A stretch of DNA of 64,000 nt from Clostridia bacterium (lineage in GTDB: Bacteria; Bacillota; Clostridia; Lachnospirales; Anaerotignaceae), in assembly GCA_910575055.1 (NCBI GenBank), contig CAJTDC010000011.1, positions 1 through 64,000 of the forward strand. The letters are read 5' to 3'. A program made the translations under genes and the position numbers. Below the pieces are notes generated by a model. It was not told the DNA's origin, ran no database searches, and saw only the letters and a program-made list of their open reading frames with translations. Shown piece after piece: positions 17,198 through 25,091 of this stretch (its first letter is position 1; every line of letters begins with the position of its first letter).

Positions 17198-18535
17198 TTA
17201 CCAGCCTTGTTTAAAATCTAATACTTCATCTGAAATATTACCTTGTTTATATTCCTGCATTGCTTCATCTATTATAGCAAATGCTTTTCTGAATAAATTT
17301 TCATCAATATTCAAAGGTGGTTGTATTCTTAATATATTATCTGCTACAGAAATCATAAGTAAACCTTTTTCATATGCTCTATACAATATTTTAAATGTAC
17401 CATTTGGGTCAGCCACTCTTTGTCCATTCTGTTCCTTTACAATGCCAATGCCATAAGATAAACCTAATCCATTCATTGTACTAATAATATCACCATGTTT
17501 TTGTTTTAACTTAGCAAATTCTTGTTGTAATATATCACAATTTCTTTTTAATATATTTTGAAATTCTTCAGACTGCATATAATCAAAAGCGGCATTTCCT
17601 GCTGCACAAGCAATAGCATTTCCTCCTAATGTAAATAAATGTGCTGGTGCTTTTAAGCAATTCATAATTTCTTCTCTTGCCATAAAAGCACCTAATGTTA
17701 AACTTGCCCCAATAAATTTCCCCATAATAATACCATCTGGCACAATACCATAATGTTCTATACCAAAAAATTTTCCTGTTCTATAAAATGCTTGCTGTAC
17801 TTCTTCAGAAATAAAAAGAATACCATATTTTTTACAAATATCATATAATTTTTTCATAAATATAGTATGTGCTGGCATCAATCCGCCATCTCCTTGCAAA
17901 GGCTCCACTATTACAGCTGCTACTTCTTCTGCTGGCAAATATGTTGCAAAAGCTCTTTCCATTTCTTTTAAACATTCTTTTTCGCATTCTTCATCATTCA
18001 TATCAGAACTAAAAAAAGGAAAATGATAAATTTCTGGTAAAAAAGGCCCCATTTTAGCGTGCATACGTGGTGTACAAGTTGTTAGAGAAGAAGAACCATA
18101 CGTATTACCATGATAACCATTTAAAAATGTAATAATTTTAGTACGACCTGTATATGCTCTTGCAAATTTTACAGCAGCATCATTTGCATCAGAACCACAG
18201 TTTCCAAATAATATTTTAGCTTTTACTCCTCCAGGATAAATAGAAGTTAATTTTTCTGCATATTCAATCATAGTAGCACTATAAGTATATGCTACTGTAT
18301 ATTGTGTACATTTCTTTAACTGTTGTTGTATTGCTTCTGTGATTTTTTCATTACAACTCCCCAAATTTAAAGAAGATGCACTACTTAGAAAATCAATATA
18401 TTTATTTCCATCTTCGTCATAAATCATAGCATCTTTTGCACTCTCTACTACTAATGGAAAATAAGAAAGATGTTGTGTAGGTGCTACTACTTTTTTATCT
18501 CTTTCTACCCACTGCATACACTTTTGTGCTTTCAT
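17198..18535 (-). CDS. Class III PLP enzyme (aminotransferase or amino-acid epimerase type)
   Basis: 445 residues, fold-type I class III. It has GNCGSDANDAAVKFARAYTGR, GYHGNTYGSSSLT, EPLQGDGG, and IIMGKFIGASL with the PLP lysine at residue 273. The usual Asp that pairs with the PLP ring nitrogen (DEVQ) is Glu244 in SEEVQQ, exactly 29 residues before the lysine as in E. coli GabT. The SASS motif near residue 51 and GSDANDA and PAHLFTLGGN blocks resemble isoleucine 2-epimerase and caprolactam racemase relatives more than GABA transaminase, so epimerase/racemase activity is an option. Monocistronic with its own promoter. Confidence 0.82.
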   Translation of the reverse strand: MKAQKCMQWVERDKKVVAPTQHLSYFPLVVESAKDAMIYDEDGNKYIDFLSSASSLNLGSCNEKITEAIQQQLKKCTQYTVAYTYSATMIEYAEKLTSIYPGGVKAKILFGNCGSDANDAAVKFARAYTGRTKIITFLNGYHGNTYGSSSLTTCTPRMHAKMGPFLPEIYHFPFFSSDMNDEECEKECLKEMERAFATYLPAEEVAAVIVEPLQGDGGLMPAHTIFMKKLYDICKKYGILFISEEVQQAFYRTGKFFGIEHYGIVPDGIIMGKFIGASLTLGAFMAREEIMNCLKAPAHLFTLGGNAIACAAGNAAFDYMQSEEFQNILKRNCDILQQEFAKLKQKHGDIISTMNGLGLSYGIGIVKEQNGQRVADPNGTFKILYRAYEKGLLMISVADNILRIQPPLNIDENLFRKAFAIIDEAMQEYKQGNISDEVLDFKQGW

Positions 18536-18592
18536 TTGTATTCACTCCTCATAAATAAATATACATACACTTACTCTTTTTTATATTCGTTT

Positions 18593-18621
18593 ATTCTAGC
18601 ACTATTTTTTTATTTTGGCAA
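18593..18621 (-). promoter_or_regulatory. Promoter of the class III PLP enzyme gene
   Basis: On the minus strand TTGCCA (18616-18621), a 17-bp spacer and TAGAAT (18593-18598). It lies about 60 bp upstream of the ATG at 18535, which has SD GAGGAG. Confidence 0.65.
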
Positions 18622-18689
18622 TAAAAAGCTATTTTTTGTCAAAAAAATACTATTTCTATTTCTAAAATCAACAGCATTTTCTGTTAAAA

Positions 18690-18725
18690 TATAATAAAAA
18701 AGACAAGAATAAAATATTCTTGTCT
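18690..18725 (-). terminator. Terminator of the TolC-like gene
   Basis: AGACAAGAATA (18701-18711) / TATTCTTGTCT (18715-18725) with a 3-nt loop; read on the minus strand it is followed by TTTTTTATTATATTTT. It ends the surface-locus transcript. Confidence 0.85.
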
Positions 18726-18744
18726 GACATTATTATTTTATTTC

Positions 18745-19875
18745 TCAGCTTATACTACCTAATACACAAGTATTATCAAATGTAAACATTAACAAATCGT
18801 GATTTAATGTATTTTCTAAAAAGCTATTTTCAATACTTTCTAACGCTAATGTCGCTTGGTCTAATGTTAATTTTGTAATATTTCCTACTTTGAAATTAAC
18901 TTCTGCTTTTTCTAAATCTGATTTTGCTTTTTCTAAATCCGTTTGCAAATTTTTACGTACAGACTCTAGCTGTTGTAATTGTATATATGCTTCTCTAATA
19001 CTTTTTTCTTTGTCTTCTTTTGCATTTTTATAATCTCTTGCTGCATTTGTTGCTTCTAGTTCTGTTGTTCTATATTGAGAGCCTGTTGTACCAAGCGAAA
19101 TTGTTTTTGCAGCAAATTCTGCATTTTCTACTCCTATTTGCTGCATTTGCAAAGATTGGTCTGTAGAGAGTTTTCTATTGATATACATTTCTAAGCTCAT
19201 AGTCATTTCAAGAGGTGTATATTCCACTTCATTTACAATTTCATATCTATCTTCTGGATTTGTACCAATTAAGTCATTTAATGCAATATAAGCATTATCT
19301 ATGTTCATTTGTAATTGTTTTATCTGCTCAGCCATTTGTTGTGTCTGTCTGTTTAAATCTTCTAAATCCTTGTTACTCATTACACCAACCTGATTTTTAA
19401 CATTTGCTTGAGCAAGAAGTTGTTTTTGCAAATTATAATTTTTTTGAAGCAAATCCAATTTACTTTGATTTAACAATATTGTAGTAAAAGAATTTTTAAC
19501 TGCTGCCTGTATACCTATTTTAGTAACATCTTCTGTAATTTTAGAAATACGATAACTTGCGTCTAATGAATAAATATTACTCAAATAAGCCAATCTTTGT
19601 GCACTCACCACAACTAGTTGTGTACTATCGCCAGGACGCACACCGCCATCAAATAAGTCTTCTTTATTATCTAATGTTACATCAATCTGGTCAGCAATTT
19701 TTTTCAATGACGAAGCATTTTTAATTGCTATATCTACAGCTGTTTGATAATCCAATGACTGGATATCCAGTGTAGTATCCTTGTTTTCTGCTGCAAACAC
19801 CATACTGCTCATTAAAATGCTAATACAAAGCACAGCAGAAATAATTTTTGAAACAGACAAAAAACCATTTTTCAT
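18745..19875 (-). CDS. TolC-like secreted coiled-coil protein
   Basis: 376 residues. Signal peptide (about 1-28, ending VFA). The mature part is almost wholly alpha-helical with two long heptad regions (about 125-200 and 275-345) in the two-fold arrangement of TolC/outer-membrane-efflux proteins, including the pattern NQVGVMSNKDLEDL and its echo NFKVGNITKLTLDQATLAL. Such proteins occur in spore-forming Firmicutes whose envelope is not classically diderm; their role there is unclear. It lies 13 bp downstream of the stalk-domain gene and is probably co-transcribed with it. Confidence 0.78.
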   Translation of the reverse strand: MKNGFLSVSKIISAVLCISILMSSMVFAAENKDTTLDIQSLDYQTAVDIAIKNASSLKKIADQIDVTLDNKEDLFDGGVRPGDSTQLVVVSAQRLAYLSNIYSLDASYRISKITEDVTKIGIQAAVKNSFTTILLNQSKLDLLQKNYNLQKQLLAQANVKNQVGVMSNKDLEDLNRQTQQMAEQIKQLQMNIDNAYIALNDLIGTNPEDRYEIVNEVEYTPLEMTMSLEMYINRKLSTDQSLQMQQIGVENAEFAAKTISLGTTGSQYRTTELEATNAARDYKNAKEDKEKSIREAYIQLQQLESVRKNLQTDLEKAKSDLEKAEVNFKVGNITKLTLDQATLALESIENSFLENTLNHDLLMFTFDNTCVLGSIS

Positions 19876-19888
19876 TTTTCATCACACC

Positions 19889-20635
19889 TCATTTTTTAAA
19901 ATCAAAACGTATCGTATCAATGACATCACCAGAGCCATCATTTACTCTAACTTGGAATTCCAACGAGCCCTTTGTATAGCCATACTCTACGCCATTAAAC
20001 AATATATAACCTTCTTTTTGCTCATCTTTCTTGATATTTTCGCTCCAAGCATCATCCCATCTACCGCCAGCAATAGACACATCAATTTCCTTATCATCTA
20101 ATATCAATTTTGCTTCATAAGGCATCACACTAATTTTTGTAACATCAGTATTTTCCACCTTCAAATATGTTCGAGTTCTTCTCATACCAGCATTTTCTTC
20201 ATCGTCCATCATAATATTTTTAAGAGTAACTTCGTAACCATCTTTATACACAGTGACAGGCAGTTTATTATACACCACATAATCAGGGTCATCACTTTTA
20301 TCTACATAAACAATTTTTTCAACTTCTTTTTCAACCACTTTTTCAATGACCTCAGCTTCAGGGGAAACCATAGCAACTCTTTTCATAACAGGGTCAAAAG
20401 AAACCTGACATTCCAGAGCTTCTGAGACAAATCTCAATGGCACATAAATATAGCCATTATAATTCAGCACGGGCTGATTAGAGGGGGAAGCGACAACATT
20501 ACCATCGACATCAAACATCACATCAGCCATAATTTGAGCCTGTACAGTTTTGTACACGCTAGCGAAAACGGGACTAACCCCCATCACCATAGCACCAGCA
20601 GCAAAACCTAATATACCTATTTTCCAACTTTTCAT
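19889..20635 (-). CDS. Copper amine oxidase N-terminal (stalk) domain protein
   Basis: 248 residues from ATG 20635, chosen for the SD AAAGGAGG at about 20640-20648; a longer frame to 20689 lacks a proper SD. Signal peptide (GILGFAAGAMVMGVSPVFA), then a stalk-type domain with NGYIYVPLRFVSEALECQVSFDP (about 55-90), a charged valine/glutamate-rich linker (VIEKVVEKEVEKIVYVDK) and a C-terminal beta domain. Probably cell-surface exposed. The same stalk domain ends the giant protein encoded upstream and another protein at 40.9 kb. The name is historical and implies no oxidase activity. Confidence 0.82.
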   Translation of the reverse strand: MKSWKIGILGFAAGAMVMGVSPVFASVYKTVQAQIMADVMFDVDGNVVASPSNQPVLNYNGYIYVPLRFVSEALECQVSFDPVMKRVAMVSPEAEVIEKVVEKEVEKIVYVDKSDDPDYVVYNKLPVTVYKDGYEVTLKNIMMDDEENAGMRRTRTYLKVENTDVTKISVMPYEAKLILDDKEIDVSIAGGRWDDAWSENIKKDEQKEGYILFNGVEYGYTKGSLEFQVRVNDGSGDVIDTIRFDFKK

Positions 20636-20707
20636 AAATAATCCTCCTTTCCTACTTATTATACGATATTTCCGCAATATAGTCTTCATAAAATATAAAA
20701 AAATATC

Positions 20708-20722
20708 TGTAAAATTCTGTAA
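20708..20722 (-). promoter_or_regulatory. Possible TTACA repeat upstream of the stalk-protein gene
   Basis: Two TTACA units on the minus strand (20718-20722 and 20708-20712) with a 10-bp period, upstream of a TATAAT at about 20653-20658. They resemble the boxes at 24341-24522, but the period and the distance to the -10 differ, so a common regulator is only a possibility. Confidence 0.3.
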
Positions 20723-20760
20723 AAACCATATTTTTCAGCAAAAATACAGTTTTTATTTTC

Positions 20761-20830
20761 AAAGTTCTTTGTCCAACTTTCTTTCAAGAAAGTTGGCAGG
20801 GTAGTGGGACAGCGTCCCACGGTCTTTCAA
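20761..20830. repeat. Two-hairpin palindromic repeat, copy downstream of the surface gene
   Basis: AAAGTT..., then stem 1 CCAACTTTCTT (20773-20783) / AAGAAAGTTGG (20786-20796) with a TC loop, stem 2 GTGGGAC (20804-20810) / GTCCCAC (20814-20820) with a 3-nt loop, and GGTCTTTC. The same plan with different stem sequences occurs at 24612 and 24864 on the other side of the surface gene. Confidence 0.75.
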
Positions 20831-20851
20831 TATTTTTTCTTTTTTCTAAAA

Positions 20852-20880
20852 AACAAAGGTGGTGACTATGTCACCACCCC
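20852..20880 (-). terminator. Terminator of the giant surface protein gene
   Basis: Perfect 9-bp stem GGTGGTGAC (20858-20866) / GTCACCACC (20870-20878); on the minus strand it is followed by TTTGTTTTTT. It separates the 1084-residue protein gene from the stalk/TolC-like genes. Confidence 0.85.
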
Positions 20881-20915
20881 CGCTTTATTTTAATTTAAAC
20901 TTTTTAAACTTCAAA

Positions 20916-23900
20916 TTAGTTTAATCTAGCTGTTTGAGTTGTAGCGTCCCAAGAAATCTGGCTTTCAGATAATCCCAAAGCGTATCCTAAATCTCTAAGA
21001 GGTAAGAACACACGACCATCTCTAATTTCTGGAGCTGCATTCAATGCTGTAGATACACCATTCATATTAAGCACTTTGCTTCCAACTGTCATAGAGAACA
21101 CTCTTTGACCGAAACCGATTGTACATGTCTTTGTAGCGTCATCCCATCTAACTGCTGCGATGTTGTTCAAAGATTCTGTTACGGCTCTAACTGGTAACAT
21201 TGTGTAACCATCATTGTTGATGTATGCTGGAGGGCAAGCGCCGCCTTCCATTTCGCTCAATTTGATTTCTCTAGTACCTGCTGTGATTACATCAGAACCA
21301 ACTGGTACTACGATACTTGTTGTAAATGTAGCATCGTCTTTGTCACGACCTGCTGTTACAACTTTTACGAAATCATTCATTACTGTTACTTTAGCTGTTT
21401 CGAAGCTGTTAGCGTAATCATCGCCATCTTTATGGTAGTTGTTCATGAAGAATTCGTTGTCTTCGTCACCGAATACTTTCAATTTGTAATCACCAGCTGC
21501 CAAGCTTCTGTTCATGTACAGGCTCAAACCAGAGATTTTGATTTCTGCTGGAGTTTTGGAGCTTCTGCTATCAACTTTTACAAACAATACGCCGTTTTTG
21601 TCGTCGCCGCTGTCTTCTGTATCAACATAATCTCCGCCCAATTTAGCAAGTTTCATATCGCCATTTACAACTTCAGCTTTAGCACCGCCTTCAAAGCTCA
21701 TTCTTTCGCCTTCAAGTCTGATTACGTCATCTTTAGCCCATAATCCTGCTTCTGGCTCAACGATTGTAATGTCAGCAACGTCTGTATTTCTATAGTCAAT
21801 CTTCAATTCATTTACAGTTGTTCTAACTTCGATAGGAGCTTTTACTGTAGCGATTGTAGCACTTACGCTCTGGTTAGCTACTGCTGGGCCACTCAATGTC
21901 ATTACAACATCGCCTGTGAAGTCAGCTTCTGCGGATACGTGTACGCTGAATTCGAATTTTCTCTTTCTGTCTTTGTTACTTCCGCTGCTTTCGAATATAC
22001 CTTCTGGAAGGTCTTTGCTTGTGATTGTGATTTTGCCACCATCAGCATCAACTGTGAAAGCATCTTTTACTTGGTTCAATGTACCTTGGAAGTTGTAAGC
22101 TTTGAAATCTTCTGTGATATCGTCAATGCTTGAGATTTTTTGTTCAGCATCGCCATTATCCATAACGAATTCTACACCTTCAGGTAATGTCAATTCCATT
22201 TTTCTATTGTCAATGAAAGAGTTAGCTACTGTTTCTTCAATAGTTACTTTCAATGTTTGGTTGTCATATTTGCTGCTTGCTTTTGTACCTGCGTAGATAA
22301 CTGGAAGTTCTTTATCTTCAGCTGTCATTTTTACGCCGTAATCTTCATAAGTACCTATTGTTACTGTTTGTTTGCTTGTTCCGCCACCGCTTACTGTGAT
22401 TGTAGCTTCATCACCAAAGTCAGCACCGTCTTCAACGATTAACAAACCTGTAATTCTGTATTGTACAGCTTGTGTAGACTGTGTTCCACCTAATTGGATA
22501 TAGATTTCATCACTGTCATCGCCTTTTGTGAATTTGTCTTCACATTTAGGGTCTGTGTATACACTTTCTGTTAAATCTTGGTCTAAGTTGTTACCTGTAA
22601 TTCTCTTAATGGAGAAGTTGTTTCCTCTTTTCAATTTGAAGTCGCCGTTAACTCTCAATGATACAAGTCCGTCATCTTCTAATGTACCAGGAACTAATTC
22701 TTCAATGTAGATGTTCTTTACTTCATCGCCATCATAGAAGCTTTGTGTTTTTTCGATTGTCAAGTTTGTATCTCCGTCAGCTGTTTTAGCAAATGTTTTG
22801 CCTTCGCTTGTAAACTCAGAGTTCAATGAGTCAATAGATACGCTTGCAACACCGCCTGTTGTTCTTACGAACAGAGGAATTCTCAATACGTCGCCATCTT
22901 TGAATTTGTAACCTTCTGTTGTTACGATAACTCTTGTATCGGATTTTTTATCAATAGTTACTTTTAATTCAGTACCGTTTACTGTTGTTGTGTATACACC
23001 AGCTACAACACCACTGATTTTAAATGCTTTAATTCCTATTGCTTCGTAATTTGCAGTTGCCTGGTTAGCATCTTGACCTTGTGTATAATCACCATTACTA
23101 TCACAGAAGTGTAATTCTTCATCAGTCTGTCTAATATATTTTACACCACTGTCGCCATATCCATCTACTAATTTTTGTCCTGCTTCATTTCTTGCTTTCA
23201 ATGCTGCGTCCAATGCTGTTTTAGCCTCTCCTGCTAAACTAGCTACTTTATCATCATATGCTTTTTGTGCTGCAGACAAAGCTGCTTCTGATGAAGTTAC
23301 TGCTCTTTCTGCTGTAGATACTGCTGCTTCTGCTGTAGATACTGCGCTTTCAATACCTTCTGTATTTACTAAATCATCCAATACCTCTGCTCCAGCACCT
23401 GTCAATGCGTCTGCTGCACTTGCTAATGCTGCATCTACTGCACTAACTAATTCTTTTTGTGCTTCTGTAGCACTTACTCCATTAGCATCACCAGCTGAAT
23501 CTTCAGCAATTTCTGCCTTTGCCTTTTTGTAAGCATCTGTTTGTGTATCAGCATACGCTTTAGTATATGCGTCTACCAATTTTTCTACATTTGCCAAATT
23601 GTCTTGTGCTGTTTTTAAATTGCCTTGTGCTGTTACCAAAGCCTCTTTTTTACTATCTAAATCTGCAATTGCAGCATCTAAAGCTGTTTTTTCAGTTGAT
23701 GCTGATGTACCTATACCTGTTAAGAAGTTATCTGCTGCTTCTTTTAAAGTTTCTGCTGCAGCATAGTAAGCTTTTTGTAATGTTGCTTCACTTTCGCTTG
23801 GTGTAGTACCAGATGGGCTATCACCTGTACTTCCATTTGCTGGTACAAACTGTAAATAGTCTTTCATTGTAGCGTCGTCTTCAACATATAATGTATCTCC

Positions 23901-24170
23901 GTCGTCGCCGTCCATCTCTAACCATTCAGCATTCTCAAGTGCTAATTCGAATGTTTGTTTGTCATCAATAAAGTCGTTGCTTGCTTCTAATAAAATGTAT
24001 GGTACATCTCTGTAATCGCTACCTGCATCTTTTTTAGGTTTGAATTCTGTGTTTGCTGTTACTCTGATATTTGAGTGAGATGTTGTCAAATCACTGCTTG
24101 CAAATGCTGTTGCAGGTATCATGCTCAATGCCATGCTTGCTGCTAACGCAAATGATATAAACTTTTTCAT
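20916..24170 (-). CDS. Giant surface protein with C-terminal stalk domain (S-layer candidate)
   Basis: 1084 residues, ATG 24170 with SD GGAGGAAA. Signal peptide (about 1-24, MIPATAFA). Residues about 125-345 form an Ala-rich helical/coiled-coil block (TAEAAVSTAERAV, SSEAALSAAQKAYDD) placed inside beta-rich, acidic domains (about 30-120 and 350-950). The last 130 residues are a copper-amine-oxidase-N/stalk domain (TMLPVRAVTESLNN; VFLPLRDLGYALG). No cysteine-rich, LPXTG or SLH motif was seen. Size, acidity, strong paired promoters and a frequent use of TTC/ATC codons suggest an abundant surface-layer protein; this is inference. Flanked by palindromic repeats on both sides. Confidence 0.75.
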   Translation of the reverse strand: MKKFISFALAASMALSMIPATAFASSDLTTSHSNIRVTANTEFKPKKDAGSDYRDVPYILLEASNDFIDDKQTFELALENAEWLEMDGDDGDTLYVEDDATMKDYLQFVPANGSTGDSPSGTTPSESEATLQKAYYAAAETLKEAADNFLTGIGTSASTEKTALDAAIADLDSKKEALVTAQGNLKTAQDNLANVEKLVDAYTKAYADTQTDAYKKAKAEIAEDSAGDANGVSATEAQKELVSAVDAALASAADALTGAGAEVLDDLVNTEGIESAVSTAEAAVSTAERAVTSSEAALSAAQKAYDDKVASLAGEAKTALDAALKARNEAGQKLVDGYGDSGVKYIRQTDEELHFCDSNGDYTQGQDANQATANYEAIGIKAFKISGVVAGVYTTTVNGTELKVTIDKKSDTRVIVTTEGYKFKDGDVLRIPLFVRTTGGVASVSIDSLNSEFTSEGKTFAKTADGDTNLTIEKTQSFYDGDEVKNIYIEELVPGTLEDDGLVSLRVNGDFKLKRGNNFSIKRITGNNLDQDLTESVYTDPKCEDKFTKGDDSDEIYIQLGGTQSTQAVQYRITGLLIVEDGADFGDEATITVSGGGTSKQTVTIGTYEDYGVKMTAEDKELPVIYAGTKASSKYDNQTLKVTIEETVANSFIDNRKMELTLPEGVEFVMDNGDAEQKISSIDDITEDFKAYNFQGTLNQVKDAFTVDADGGKITITSKDLPEGIFESSGSNKDRKRKFEFSVHVSAEADFTGDVVMTLSGPAVANQSVSATIATVKAPIEVRTTVNELKIDYRNTDVADITIVEPEAGLWAKDDVIRLEGERMSFEGGAKAEVVNGDMKLAKLGGDYVDTEDSGDDKNGVLFVKVDSRSSKTPAEIKISGLSLYMNRSLAAGDYKLKVFGDEDNEFFMNNYHKDGDDYANSFETAKVTVMNDFVKVVTAGRDKDDATFTTSIVVPVGSDVITAGTREIKLSEMEGGACPPAYINNDGYTMLPVRAVTESLNNIAAVRWDDATKTCTIGFGQRVFSMTVGSKVLNMNGVSTALNAAPEIRDGRVFLPLRDLGYALGLSESQISWDATTQTARLN

Positions 24171-24184
24171 TTTTTAATTTCCTC

Positions 24185-24290
24185 CTTTAATTATAAAACC
24201 ATAATAGTTGTCTTTTTTGTGTGTAGAGTATTTTTATTACTTTAGGCTTTTTATTACCTAAGCCCCACCAAAGGGCACCCCCTTGATACA
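24185..24290 (-). promoter_or_regulatory. Structured 5' leader of the surface protein mRNA
   Basis: Transcripts from the promoter at 24297 would carry about 120 nt of leader. It contains the hairpins AAGG.../CCTT near 24281-24294 and CTTTAGG...CCTAAG near 24241-24262. Such leaders often stabilise mRNAs of abundant surface proteins; the role here is inferred. Confidence 0.4.
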
Positions 24291-24296
24291 AGTTGA

Positions 24297-24325
24297 ATTA
24301 TATCATCGCTTTTTTTCTAAGTCAA
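24297..24325 (-). promoter_or_regulatory. Promoter P1 of the giant surface protein gene
   Basis: Minus strand: TTGACT (24320-24325), 17-bp spacer, TATAAT (24297-24302). Near-consensus housekeeping promoter. A pair of TTACA boxes sits 15 bp upstream of the -35. Confidence 0.85.
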
Positions 24326-24340
24326 TAATTCTCCTTCAAG

Positions 24341-24356
24341 TGTAACAGTACTGTAA
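24341..24356 (-). promoter_or_regulatory. Paired TTACA box upstream of P1
   Basis: On the minus strand TTACA-N6-TTACA (24352-24356 and 24341-24345), an 11-bp period that suits a winged-helix response regulator of the OmpR/PhoB type binding as a tandem dimer. It is separated from the P1 -35 by exactly 15 bp, the same distance as at P2. The regulator is not known. Confidence 0.55.
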
Positions 24357-24440
24357 TATTCATATTCTCACATTAACGCTATCTGGCGTTCCTCAGCTTA
24401 CAGCCTGTTCTTTTTTGGCTTCTCTCCCTTTGCTGAACAC

Positions 24441-24469
24441 ATTATAACTTATCCTTTTTTTTTACGCAA
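24441..24469 (-). promoter_or_regulatory. Promoter P2 of the giant surface protein gene
   Basis: Minus strand: TTGCGT (24464-24469), 17-bp spacer, TATAAT (24441-24446). Its architecture copies P1: same spacer length, same 15-bp distance to a TTACA pair. A transcript from here would read through P1. Confidence 0.7.
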
Positions 24470-24484
24470 CCCCTTTGCCTATCT

Positions 24485-24522
24485 TGTAACATAACTGTAA
24501 ACTCTCTTAAATATCCCTGTAA
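24485..24522 (-). promoter_or_regulatory. Phased TTACA boxes upstream of P2
   Basis: Minus-strand TTACA at 24518-24522, 24496-24500 and 24485-24489. The last two are 11 bp apart and the first is 22 bp (two periods) further up, with a degenerate unit between. This is a typical layout for a tandem-binding response regulator such as PhoP/PhoB-like factors. Confidence 0.5.
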
Positions 24523-24611
24523 CTTTTCCCTCTCTCCCCACCCCTTTCTACATTATTAATGTCTTAACTTTTTGCCTCACATTTATAAAAAAACTTCCGT
24601 TTGCAAAAAAT

Positions 24612-24752
24612 AAAGTTTTTGGTCAAGCTTTTTTCAAAAAGCTTGTGGAGTTTGAGGCGAAGCCTCAATGTCTTTCTGCTTCAAGTGTGTTTTTGAGGGG
24701 GAGGAGCGTAGCGACGGGAGAACTTTTCACAAGTGAAAAAAGTTCTCCCCCT
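24612..24752. repeat. Palindromic repeat unit A
   Basis: AAAGTT core, stem 1 CAAGCTTTTT (24624-24633) / AAAAAGCTTG (24636-24645) with a TC loop, stem 2 TTGAGGC (24652-24658) / GCCTCAA (24662-24668) with a GAA loop, then a third element ending in GAACTTTT...AAAAGTTC (about 24720-24744). The unit recurs 252 bp downstream as unit C. Confidence 0.75.
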
Positions 24753-24753
24753 T

Positions 24754-24810
24754 AAAGTTTCGCTCAAGCCTTTTCAAAGACTGGCAGGTATAGACAGTGT
24801 CCACGACCTC
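24754..24810. repeat. Degenerate palindromic repeat unit B
   Basis: Starts AAAGTTTCGCTC and keeps the order of the family, but stem 1 is imperfect (AAGCCTTTTC...GACTGG) and stem 2 is reduced to GACAGTGTC. It looks like a decayed copy between units A and C. Confidence 0.5.
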
Positions 24811-24863
24811 CCCCCTTCTCCACTAAGCCCATATCGTCATTGGAAAAACGAAGTTTTTCCTTT

Positions 24864-25012
24864 AAAGTTTTGCCTCGCTTTTGAAAAAGCGAGTGGGCAA
24901 GTGGGGCAAAGCCCCACGGTCTTGCTCTTTCTGCTCCAAGCGTGTTTTTGAAGGGGGAGCAGGCTTTGCCTGCTGGGGGAACTTTTCACAAGTAAAAAAA
25001 GTTCCCCCTTTC
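24864..25012. repeat. Palindromic repeat unit C
   Basis: AAAGTT core, stem 1 CTCGCTTTT (24874-24882) / AAAAGCGAG (24885-24893), stem 2 GTGGGGC (24901-24907) / GCCCCAC (24911-24917), CGGTCTTGC, then AGCAGGC / GCCTGCT and a terminal GGGGGAACTTTT / AAAAGTTCCCCC hairpin. Third-element sequence is close to that of unit A, so A and C are related by duplication. Reading frames crossing these units are not genes. Confidence 0.75.
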
Positions 25013-25055
25013 CTACCTTATAAAAATAAAAAGCACTCGCCCCTTCAGCAACTGC

Positions 25056-25085
25056 TTTACAAATCACATATTTTTATGTTATAAT
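25056..25085 (+). promoter_or_regulatory. Promoter of small RNA copy 1
   Basis: TTTACA (25056-25061), an 18-bp spacer and a consensus TATAAT (25080-25085) on the plus strand. Confidence 0.75.
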
Positions 25086-25091
25086 TTACTT

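Noticed and set aside
21214-23806. Multiple plus-strand ORFs of 60-103 codons opposite the giant surface gene
   Set aside because: Shadows of the long minus-strand gene, which has a signal peptide, SD, promoters and terminator.
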